64,000 bases of DNA from Novosphingobium sp. IK01. GTDB lineage: Bacteria; Pseudomonadota; Alphaproteobacteria; Sphingomonadales; Sphingomonadaceae. The notes under the pieces were generated by a model. It saw only the letters and a program-made list of their open reading frames with translations. It searched no databases and was not told where the DNA came from. Made by a program: the position numbers and the translations under genes. Shown in pieces: positions 57,314-64,000 of the stretch (positions are counted from its first letter, which is position 1; each line of letters opens with the position of its first letter). The stretch spans positions 124,001-188,000 of the forward strand of contig NZ_BTFW01000001.1 in assembly GCF_033242265.1 (NCBI RefSeq), written 5' to 3'.

Positions 57314-58344
57314 GTGCAGGGGAGCATGAGCGCGCCCAGGATCGCCCCTTGCGGCTGATCTGGCTGCAATCGGGGGGCTGCGGGGGCTGCACGATGTCGC
57401 TGCTCGGCCAGCAGGGGCCCGATCTGGTCGCGGCGCTGCGGGCGGCGCGCGTCGAGGTGCTCTGGCATCCCTCGCTGTCCGAGGCGACGGGCGCCGAGGC
57501 GCGCGCGATCCTCAATGCGGCGGCCAGCGGCGAGGAGCCGGTCGATATCTTCTGCCTCGAAGGTTCGGTCATCCATGGTCCCAATGGCACGGGCGGCTTC
57601 CACATCATGGCCGGAACCGGGCGCCCGATGCGCGAGATGATCGAGGGCATCGCCCGCCATGCCACCCATGTCGTTGCGGTCGGCTCGTGCGCGGCCTTTG
57701 GCGGGATCACCATGGGCGGGGGCAATGCGGTCGAGGCGGGCGGCCTTGCCTATGACGGCACCGTGCCGGGCGGCCTGCTGGGCGAGGGGTTCCGCGCGCG
57801 TGGCGGGCTTCCGGTGATCAATATCGCGGGCTGTCCGATCCATCCGGGCTGGTTCGTCGATACCCTGATGCAGATCGCGGGCGGGACGATGGCCGGGGCG
57901 GACCTCGACGAATGGGAGCGCCCGCTCGCCTATACCGCCTCGCTCGTCCACCATGGCTGCGCGCGCAACGAATTCTACGAATTCAAGGCCAGCGCCGAGG
58001 ATCTGGGCGATCTGGGCTGCATGATGGAAAACCTGGGCTGCAAGGGCACCCAGGCCCGCGCCGATTGCAACACGCGCGCGTGGAATGGCTCGGGCTCGTG
58101 CCTGACGGGTGGCTATCCGTGCATCGCCTGCACCGCCCCCGGTTTCGAGGAACCCGGCCACGCCTTTGCGGTCACCCCCAAGATCAGCGGCATTCCCATC
58201 GGCCTGCCGACCGACATGCCCAAGGCCTGGTTCGTGGCGCTCGCCAGCCTGTCGAAGGCGGCCACGCCCCGGCGGCTCAAGGAAAACGCCGCGCGCCCCA
58301 TACCTGCCGTCCTGCCGCGCGACCGGCGCAAGAGAGAGAGATGA
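57310..58344 (+). CDS. hupU: Regulatory (H2-sensing) hydrogenase small subunit
   Basis: Small subunit of the cytoplasmic H2 sensor (HoxB homologue), 344 residues. There is no Tat signal and no membrane anchor. The proximal cluster motif is GGCGGCTMSLLG, and VGSCAAFGGIT, GCPIHPGWF, LVHHGCARNEFYEF, CMMENLGCKGT and CIACTAPGF bind the FeS clusters. Unlike HupS, the extra proximal cysteines are missing. It overlaps hupT and hupV by four bases each, so the sensor pair is translated together with the kinase. Confidence 0.96.
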   Translation: MSAGEHERAQDRPLRLIWLQSGGCGGCTMSLLGQQGPDLVAALRAARVEVLWHPSLSEATGAEARAILNAAASGEEPVDIFCLEGSVIHGPNGTGGFHIMAGTGRPMREMIEGIARHATHVVAVGSCAAFGGITMGGGNAVEAGGLAYDGTVPGGLLGEGFRARGGLPVINIAGCPIHPGWFVDTLMQIAGGTMAGADLDEWERPLAYTASLVHHGCARNEFYEFKASAEDLGDLGCMMENLGCKGTQARADCNTRAWNGSGSCLTGGYPCIACTAPGFEEPGHAFAVTPKISGIPIGLPTDMPKAWFVALASLSKAATPRRLKENAARPIPAVLPRDRRKRER

Positions 58345-59807
58345 GCGATACCCCCCGCCTGATCATTGGCCCCTTCAACCGGGTGGAGGGCGATCTGGAA
58401 GTGCGCCTCGACATGGCCGGTGACCATGTCGAGGCCGCGCGCGTGACCTCGCCGCTCTATCGCGGGTTCGAGGGCATGCTGGTGGGCCGCGCGGCGGAAG
58501 ATGCGCTGGTCTATGCCCCGCGCATCTGCGGCATCTGCTCGGTCTCGCAGAGCGTGGCGGCGGCCCGCGCGCTGGCGGGCGTGCGACCGGCGGGCCATGC
58601 GCGCCGCGTGGCCCCGCCCAATGGCGCCCATGCCACCAATCTCGTCCACGCGGTCGAGAATCTGGCTGATCATATCACCCATTTCTACCTGTTCTTCATG
58701 CCCGACTTCGCGCGCGAGACCTATGCGGCCGAGCCATGGTACGAGGCCGCCGCCGCGCGTTTTACCGCGATGAAGGGCACGGCGGCGAGCCAGATGTTGC
58801 CCGCGCGGGCCGGGCTGATGAACCTGATGGGGGTTCTGGCGGGCAAGTGGCCGCACACGCTCTCGATCCAGCCGGGTGGCTCGACGCGGGCGATCACGCG
58901 GGCCGAACAGGCGCGGCTGCGGCTGATGCTGGCGGGCTTCCGCGCTTTTTGCGAGACGAGCCTGTTCGCCGCCCCGCTCGAACAGGTGGCGGCTTTCACC
59001 AATCGCGATGCGCTCTATGCCTGGGCCGAAGGGTCGCCGGGCGATGCTGCCCATTTCCTGCGCCTGTCGCGTGCGCTGGGCCTCGCGGGGCTGGGGCGCA
59101 CGAGCCTGCGCCACATGTCGTTCGGGGCCTATGCCAGCAGCGATGGCCCGCTGTTCGCGCGCGGGGTGTTCCATGCCCAGGCGGGCGCGGCGGCTCCCCT
59201 GCCGCTCGGGGCCATTGCCGAAGACGTGTCCCACGCGTGGTATCGCGGCGAGGGTGGCCCCCCGCGCAGTGCCGCGCCGATGCCCGACATGGCAAACCCG
59301 GATGCCTATAGCTGGTGCAAGGCGCCCCGGCTGGGCGGCCATGTCGCCGAAGTGGGCGCGCTTTCCCGGCAACTCGTGGCGGGCCATCCGCTCTTGCGCG
59401 ACATGGTGGCGCGCGATGGCGCCAATGTGGAATCGCGCGTGGTCGCCCGGCTCGTCGAAGTGGCGCTGGTGACCATCGCGATGGAGCACTGGATCGACGT
59501 GATCGACCCGGCAGCCCCGTTTCAGGATACCTCGCCGCGTCTCGATACCGGCGACGCGATGGGCCTGACTGAGGCCGCGCGCGGAAGCCTGGGCCACTGG
59601 CTGCGCCTCGATCAGGGGCGGATCAGCCACTACCAGATCATCGCGCCGACGACCTGGAATTTTTCACCGCGCGATGCGGCCGGAACGCCGGGCCCCCTCG
59701 AACAGGCGCTCGTCGGCGCGCCCTTGCGCAGTGGCGAGACCGAGCCGGTTTCCGTGCAGCATATCGTGCGCAGCTTCGATCCCTGCATGGTCTGTACGGT
59801 CCATTGA
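58341..59807 (+). CDS. hupV: Regulatory (H2-sensing) hydrogenase large subunit
   Basis: Large subunit of the H2 sensor (HoxC homologue), 488 residues. The nickel ligands are in RICGICSVSQ near residue 58 and DPCMVCTVH at the very C-terminus. The chain ends exactly at the His where HupL would be cut, so it needs no protease, a hallmark of sensory hydrogenases. GPFNRVEGDLEVRL and WCKAPRLGGHVAEVGALSRQLV are family blocks. hypF overlaps its stop by one base. Confidence 0.96.
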   Translation: MSDTPRLIIGPFNRVEGDLEVRLDMAGDHVEAARVTSPLYRGFEGMLVGRAAEDALVYAPRICGICSVSQSVAAARALAGVRPAGHARRVAPPNGAHATNLVHAVENLADHITHFYLFFMPDFARETYAAEPWYEAAAARFTAMKGTAASQMLPARAGLMNLMGVLAGKWPHTLSIQPGGSTRAITRAEQARLRLMLAGFRAFCETSLFAAPLEQVAAFTNRDALYAWAEGSPGDAAHFLRLSRALGLAGLGRTSLRHMSFGAYASSDGPLFARGVFHAQAGAAAPLPLGAIAEDVSHAWYRGEGGPPRSAAPMPDMANPDAYSWCKAPRLGGHVAEVGALSRQLVAGHPLLRDMVARDGANVESRVVARLVEVALVTIAMEHWIDVIDPAAPFQDTSPRLDTGDAMGLTEAARGSLGHWLRLDQGRISHYQIIAPTTWNFSPRDAAGTPGPLEQALVGAPLRSGETEPVSVQHIVRSFDPCMVCTVH

Positions 59808-62119
59808 TGGCGGCGCCGTCCTGTCTTGACGAAGGGCGCGGCCTGCGTGTGCGCGGGGTGGTGCAGGGCGTGGGTTTCCGCCCGTTCGTCTGGCATCTGG
59901 CGCGCGAACTGGGCTTGCGGGGCGAAGTCTCGAACGATGGCGAGGGGGTGCTGATCGCGGCATGGGGCGCCCCCCATGCGCTCGATGCGCTGACGCGGCG
60001 TCTGGCCGAAGAAGCCCCGCCGCTCGCCCATGTCGCCAGCGTCGAACCGCTGTCGCTGCCCGAGGGCCGCGCCGCGCCCGAGGCGTTCCGCATCGTACAC
60101 AGCGGAACGGAAGGGCGGGGCGCCCTGATCCCGCCCGACGCGGCCACATGCCCGGCCTGCCTTGCCGAAGTGCGCGATCCGGCCCAGCGCCGCCATCATC
60201 ATCCATTTGCCAATTGCACCCATTGCGGCCCGCGCCTGACGATCGCACATGGCATGCCATGGGACCGCGCGCAGACCAGCATGGCCGCCTTTTTGCTGTG
60301 CCCAGATTGCGCCGCCGAATATGCCGATCCGGCGGACCGGCGCTTTCATGCCCAGCCGATTGCCTGCCTGGCCTGTGGCCCGCGCCTGTGGATCGAGGAT
60401 GCGCAAGGGGCGGAAATTCCCGGTGCCGCGCTCGCTCATGCTGCAAAAATGCTGCGCGAAGGCGCGGTGCTGGCGGTCAAGGGGCTGGGTGGTTTCCATC
60501 TGGCTTGCGATGCGGCCCATGGCGCTGCCGTGGCCGCCCTGCGCACGGGCAAGGCGCGCGATGCCAAGCCCTTTGCCCTGATGGCCAACCTCGATCAGGC
60601 GCGCGCATGGTGCGCGGTTTCGCCCGAGGCCGAGGCGCTGCTGGCCGGGCCTGCCGCGCCCATCGTGCTCCTGCCGCGCCGCGCCGATGTGCCGGTTCCC
60701 GAAGCACTGGCCCCCGGACAGGACCATCTGGGGGTCATGCTGCCCGCAACGCCGCTGCACCATCTGCTGCTCGAAGCTTTTGGTGGTCCCCTCGTGATGA
60801 CCTCGGGCAATCGCGGCGGGGAGCCGCAAGTGATCGACAACGACGCCGCGCGCGAGCGGCTGGGAGGCCTTGCGCAAGGCTTCGTCATGCACGACCGCGC
60901 CATCGTCAACCGTCTCGACGACAGCGTGCTGGCCCTCGACGAGGAAGGCCAGGTCATGCCCTTGCGCCGTGCGCGCGGCTATGTTCCGTCCGCCATCCCC
61001 CTGCCATTTGCCGATCTGCCGCCCACGCTGGCGATGGGCGGCGAACTCAAGGCCAGCTTCGCGCTGATCCGGGGCAGCGAAGCCATCGTGGGGCCCCATG
61101 TCGGCGATCTCGAACAGGCCGCCGTGCTGGGCGACTATCGCGCGATGCTCGCGCTCTATCGCCAGATATTCGCGTTCACACCCGAGGTGATCGCGGTCGA
61201 TGCCCATGCGGGCTATCTCTCGACCCAGCTTGGCGAGGCGATGGCGGCGGAATGCGGCGCGCGGCTGGTGCGCGTGGGCCATCACCATGCCCACATGGCC
61301 GCCTGCATGGCCGACAATGGTGTGCGGGAGGGGGATGAGCCGGTGCTGGGCCTCCTGCTCGACGGTCTCGGGCTGGGGGACGATGGCGCCTTGTGGGGCG
61401 GCGAGGTGCTGGTGGGCGGCTATCGCCATGCGCAGCGGGTCGATGGGCTGGCTGCCGTGCCACTGATTGGCGGATCGGCGGCCATGCGCGAGCCGTGGCG
61501 CAACCTGCTGGCCCAGCTCGTCCATGCGTTCGGGCCGGATTGGCGCGCCCATGCCGGGCCGGTCATGGCCCATCTGCCGCCCGATGCGGATCAGGCCGAT
61601 CCCCGCCTGCGGCTGGCCGAGGCGATGATCGCAGGGGGCACGAATTGCCCGCCCTGTTCGTCTGCCGGGCGTCTGTTCGAGGCGGTGGCCGCCGCGCTGG
61701 GCCTTCATGCCGCGCGCCAGACGTTCGAAGGGCAGGCGGCCATGGCGCTCGAAGCCCTCGCGCGGCCATTCGTGGCGGATGAAACGGCCTATCGGGCGCA
61801 ATCCCCGCTCCTGTCCGGGCGCATGGGGGCCGATCTGTGGCGCCCTGTTCTGGCCGACTGCGCGGCAGGCCTCGCGCCGGGGCGCATTGCCGCCCGCTTT
61901 CACCTCACCCTCGCCGATGCGCTGGCGGACAGTGTGGCCGAACAGGGGCGGGCGGGGCAGCGCGTCGCGCTTTCGGGTGGGGTGATGCAGAACCGCGTGC
62001 TGCTGGCCGCCTTGCGGCAGGCCCTGCGCGCACGCGGGTTCGTTCCGCTCGCCCATCGGCAGGTTCCGGCCAACGATGGCGGGCTTGCACTGGGGCAGGG
62101 CGTGATCGCCGCGCTTTGA
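59807..62119 (+). CDS. hypF: Carbamoyltransferase HypF
   Basis: Makes the carbamoyl-adenylate used to build cyanide ligands and transfers carbamoyl to HypE. The 770-residue protein has the acylphosphatase domain (VRGVVQGVGFRPFVWHLARELGL), two zinc fingers with four CxxC pairs (CPACLAEV, CTHCG, CPDCAAEY, CLACG), the YrdC-like domain (AVLAVKGLGGFHLACDA) and the Kae1-like domain (VGHHHAHMAACMADNG, LDGLGLGDDGALWGGE, LSGGVMQNRVL). It closes the long operon instead of lying beside hypC-E, and ends before a hairpin. Confidence 0.97.
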   Translation: MAAPSCLDEGRGLRVRGVVQGVGFRPFVWHLARELGLRGEVSNDGEGVLIAAWGAPHALDALTRRLAEEAPPLAHVASVEPLSLPEGRAAPEAFRIVHSGTEGRGALIPPDAATCPACLAEVRDPAQRRHHHPFANCTHCGPRLTIAHGMPWDRAQTSMAAFLLCPDCAAEYADPADRRFHAQPIACLACGPRLWIEDAQGAEIPGAALAHAAKMLREGAVLAVKGLGGFHLACDAAHGAAVAALRTGKARDAKPFALMANLDQARAWCAVSPEAEALLAGPAAPIVLLPRRADVPVPEALAPGQDHLGVMLPATPLHHLLLEAFGGPLVMTSGNRGGEPQVIDNDAARERLGGLAQGFVMHDRAIVNRLDDSVLALDEEGQVMPLRRARGYVPSAIPLPFADLPPTLAMGGELKASFALIRGSEAIVGPHVGDLEQAAVLGDYRAMLALYRQIFAFTPEVIAVDAHAGYLSTQLGEAMAAECGARLVRVGHHHAHMAACMADNGVREGDEPVLGLLLDGLGLGDDGALWGGEVLVGGYRHAQRVDGLAAVPLIGGSAAMREPWRNLLAQLVHAFGPDWRAHAGPVMAHLPPDADQADPRLRLAEAMIAGGTNCPPCSSAGRLFEAVAAALGLHAARQTFEGQAAMALEALARPFVADETAYRAQSPLLSGRMGADLWRPVLADCAAGLAPGRIAARFHLTLADALADSVAEQGRAGQRVALSGGVMQNRVLLAALRQALRARGFVPLAHRQVPANDGGLALGQGVIAAL

Positions 62120-62155
62120 ACGGAAGCGGGTTTGGCGGCGAACGGGGATGATGGC

Positions 62156-62188
62156 GCGATGTGTCCGAGATGTCCCCGGACACATCGC
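62156..62188. other. 12-bp hairpin between convergent hypF and alcohol dehydrogenase genes
   Basis: GCGATGTGTCCG pairs perfectly with CGGACACATCGC around a 9-base loop. It has no T-tract on either strand, so it differs from the other terminators of this window. It may still end both transcripts or stabilise their 3' ends. Confidence 0.7.
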
Positions 62189-62214
62189 CAGTCCTGCCGT
62201 CAGCCCTCGTGGAG

Positions 62215-63252
62215 TCAGGCGCTGAGGATGACCTTCATCGCGTTTTCGCGGGCCGCATTGCCGAACACCTCATAGGCGGCCAGAATGTCGTCGAGCTTGA
62301 AGCGATGGGTGATCATTCGCGCCGGATCGACCTTGCCACTGCGCAGGGTCTTGAGGAGCATCGGCGTCGTGTTGGTGTTCACCAGCCCCATCGAGATGGT
62401 GATGTTCTTGATCCACAGTTCCTCGATGTGAAGCTCCACCGGCTTTCCGTGAACACCGACATTGGCAATGTTGCCACCTGCTGCCACGATTTTCTGGCAA
62501 ATGTCGAAGGTCGCCGGAACGCCCACCGCCTCGATGGCGACATCGACGCCAAGCCCTTGCGTCATCTGCATGACCTTCCCGACCGGGTCTTCGGCGCCGA
62601 CCTGTACCGTGTCGGTCGCGCCGAACTGTTTGGCCAGTTCGAGGCGGGAGGCATCCATGTCGATCATGATGATGCGGCCCGGCGAATAGAATTGCGATGT
62701 GAGCAGCACCGACATGCCGACAGGCCCGGCCCCCACGATCGCGATCGTGTCGCCGGGCTGGACATGGCCATATTGCACGCCGATCTCCAGACCCGTGGGC
62801 ATGATGTCCGAGAGCATGACCAGCGCCTCTTCATCGGCGCCTTCGGGGATCGGATAGAGCGAATTGTCACCATGGGGGATGCGCACATATTCGGCCTGGG
62901 TGCCATCGATCAGGTGCCCCAGAATCCAGCCCCCGTCCGAGCAATGCGCATAGAGCTGCCGCTTGCAGTTCGCGCATTTGCCACAGGATGTGACACACGA
63001 GATGAGCACGGCATCGCCGGGCTTGAAATTCTGCACCGCCGGGCCGACGGCTTCGACCACGCCCACGCCTTCATGGCCAAGGATACGACCGGGCGTGACG
63101 GCCGGAACATCGCCTTTCAGAATGTGAAGGTCGGTGCCGCAGATCGTCGTCTTCGTGACTTTCACGATCACGTCGGTCGGCTGCTGCAAGGCGGGCTTGG
63201 GCTTTTCTGTCCAGGCCTTCTGGCCAGGGCCCTGATAAACGAGAGCTTTCAT
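62215..63252 (-). CDS. Zinc-dependent alcohol dehydrogenase family protein
   Basis: Medium-chain NAD(P)-dependent dehydrogenase of 345 residues. The start MKALVYQGPGQKAWTEKPKP is typical. The catalytic zinc site is TTICGTDLHILKGDVP with GHEGVG, the structural zinc site is CGKCANCKRQLYAHC, and the NAD fold has IAIVGAGPVGMSVLL. Residues DIMPTGLEIGVQYGHVQPGD match the formaldehyde/isopropanol dehydrogenase-like branch. The frame is open further up to 63552, but that overlaps the neighbouring gene and is not family-like. It follows another dehydrogenase by 46 bp. Substrate unknown. Confidence 0.92.
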   Translation of the reverse strand: MKALVYQGPGQKAWTEKPKPALQQPTDVIVKVTKTTICGTDLHILKGDVPAVTPGRILGHEGVGVVEAVGPAVQNFKPGDAVLISCVTSCGKCANCKRQLYAHCSDGGWILGHLIDGTQAEYVRIPHGDNSLYPIPEGADEEALVMLSDIMPTGLEIGVQYGHVQPGDTIAIVGAGPVGMSVLLTSQFYSPGRIIMIDMDASRLELAKQFGATDTVQVGAEDPVGKVMQMTQGLGVDVAIEAVGVPATFDICQKIVAAGGNIANVGVHGKPVELHIEELWIKNITISMGLVNTNTTPMLLKTLRSGKVDPARMITHRFKLDDILAAYEVFGNAARENAMKVILSA

Positions 63253-63298
63253 GGTATCTTCTCCAATCGCCAGTACGCGCACGGCATGCGCAGGGGCA

Positions 63299-64000
63299 TC
63301 AGGGGGCAAAGGTGTTGCAGGCCCGCGTCGTCTGGTCCGGGACCAGCACGGCCGCGCCGTCCAGTTCACCCCGGCGCAACATGGCGATCGCCTCGTTGGC
63401 CTGTTCCAGAGGGAACGCGGTGGTCGTGATGCGGATACCCGCCTTGCCGGCAATGGCCATGAAGTCGCGGCCATCCTCGCGCGTGAGGTTGGCCACCGAC
63501 ATGATCGCGCGCTCGCCCCACAAGTCGTCATAGGGGAAAGACGGAATATCACTCATGTGGATACCCGCGCAAACCACCCGCCCACCCTTGTGGACCGCCT
63601 TGAGGGCGGCAGGAACAAGGGCGCCGACCGCAGCAAAGATGATCGCGGCATCGAGTTCAACCGGCGAGGGTTCGTCCGACCCGCCAGCCCAGGCGCATCC
63701 GAGCGAGCGGGCGAACTCCTGGCTCCTGACATCGCCCGGACGCGTGAAGGCATAGAGTTCGCGGCCCTGCCACCGGGCGACCTGGGCGATGATGTGGGCC
63801 GATGCCCCGAAACCGTAAAGGCCGATTTTCCTGCCTTCTCCGGCCATTGCCAGCGAACGATAGCCGATCAGCCCTGCGCACAGCAGCGGGGCGGCTGATA
63901 CATCATCGAATTCTTCGGGGATGGGCAGGCAGAAGGCCGCGTCGGCGATAACATGGGTGGCAAACCCGCCATCGCGCGTCGCGCCGGTAAAAGTGGGATG
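63299..64000 (-). CDS. Zinc-dependent alcohol dehydrogenase (5' end beyond the window)
   Basis: C-terminal two thirds (233 residues) of a second medium-chain dehydrogenase. Reading from the window edge gives HPTFTGATRDGGFATHVIAD, then IPEEFDDVSAAPLLCAGLIGYRSL; APLLCAGLIGYR-AL is typical of the NAD(P)-dependent alcohol dehydrogenase group that includes plant CAD-like and bacterial AdhA-like enzymes. The Rossmann motif is GLYGFGASAHIIAQVA, close to the usual GxGxxG. The zinc-binding N-terminus lies outside. It probably forms an operon with the dehydrogenase downstream (46-bp gap). Confidence 0.88.
   Translation of the reverse strand, partial: HPTFTGATRDGGFATHVIADAAFCLPIPEEFDDVSAAPLLCAGLIGYRSLAMAGEGRKIGLYGFGASAHIIAQVARWQGRELYAFTRPGDVRSQEFARSLGCAWAGGSDEPSPVELDAAIIFAAVGALVPAALKAVHKGGRVVCAGIHMSDIPSFPYDDLWGERAIMSVANLTREDGRDFMAIAGKAGIRITTTAFPLEQANEAIAMLRRGELDGAAVLVPDQTTRACNTFAP

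Overview
The window looks like chromosomal DNA of a high-GC alphaproteobacterium of the Sphingomonadales, probably Novosphingobium or a close relative. This rests on gene order (dnaG-rpoD, carAB-greA, glyA-nrdR, ribBA-ribH), TonB receptor style and codon use, and it is an inference. All 64 kb are densely coding. I saw no tRNA, rRNA, CRISPR array, insertion sequence or prophage. The first gene (coaD) and the last (a zinc alcohol dehydrogenase) are cut by the window ends.

Left half (1-41.5 kb), mostly housekeeping. It runs coaD, a secreted peptidyl-prolyl isomerase, queA, a chemoreceptor, a TSUP permease (-), tgt, an S9 peptidase, a LysR regulator (-) divergent from a YceI protein, and a glutathionyl-hydroquinone reductase converging on rpsD (-). 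A minus-strand run rpiB-glyA-nrdR-trmJ follows, then a DUF2059 protein (-), a TonB receptor (-), yqeY-dnaG-rpoD (-), carA, carB and greA. Next come a DUF4170 protein (-), a four-gene membrane stress cluster resembling yqjD/yqjE (-), eno, and ribBA-ribH (-). RibBA carries an N-terminal helix-turn-helix domain and a degenerate GTP cyclohydrolase II domain, and two matching palindromes lie just upstream of its start codon. A di-heme cytochrome c peroxidase-like gene and an unknown secreted protein (-) diverge from a TonB receptor across a palindrome. A flavin reductase, a pirin and a zinc alcohol dehydrogenase close this half.

Right half (41.8-62.1 kb), a complete uptake [NiFe]-hydrogenase locus. 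hupS-hupL-hupE-hupC encode the enzyme, a nickel-permease-like protein and the cytochrome b anchor, ending at a strong terminator. A second unit of 17 genes follows: hupDFGHIJK, hypABCDE, an NtrC-type regulator (hoxA/hupR), its kinase (hupT), the H2-sensing hydrogenase (hupUV) and hypF. Almost every junction in it is a stop/start overlap. Each unit has a near-perfect sigma-54 -24/-12 promoter, which fits control by the encoded NtrC-type activator. The first promoter also has an FNR/FixK-like box at its start point. The small subunit has the six cysteines of the oxygen-tolerant [4Fe-3S] proximal cluster, so the enzyme is predicted to be an oxygen-tolerant group 1d-type uptake hydrogenase feeding electrons to quinone through HupC.

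Right edge (62.2-64 kb): two zinc-type alcohol dehydrogenases on the minus strand converge on hypF across a 12-bp hairpin.

The observations I rate highest are the HTH-RibBA with twin operators, the sigma-54/FNR architecture and repeat arrays of the hydrogenase promoters, and the unassigned TonB/di-heme/secreted-protein locus.
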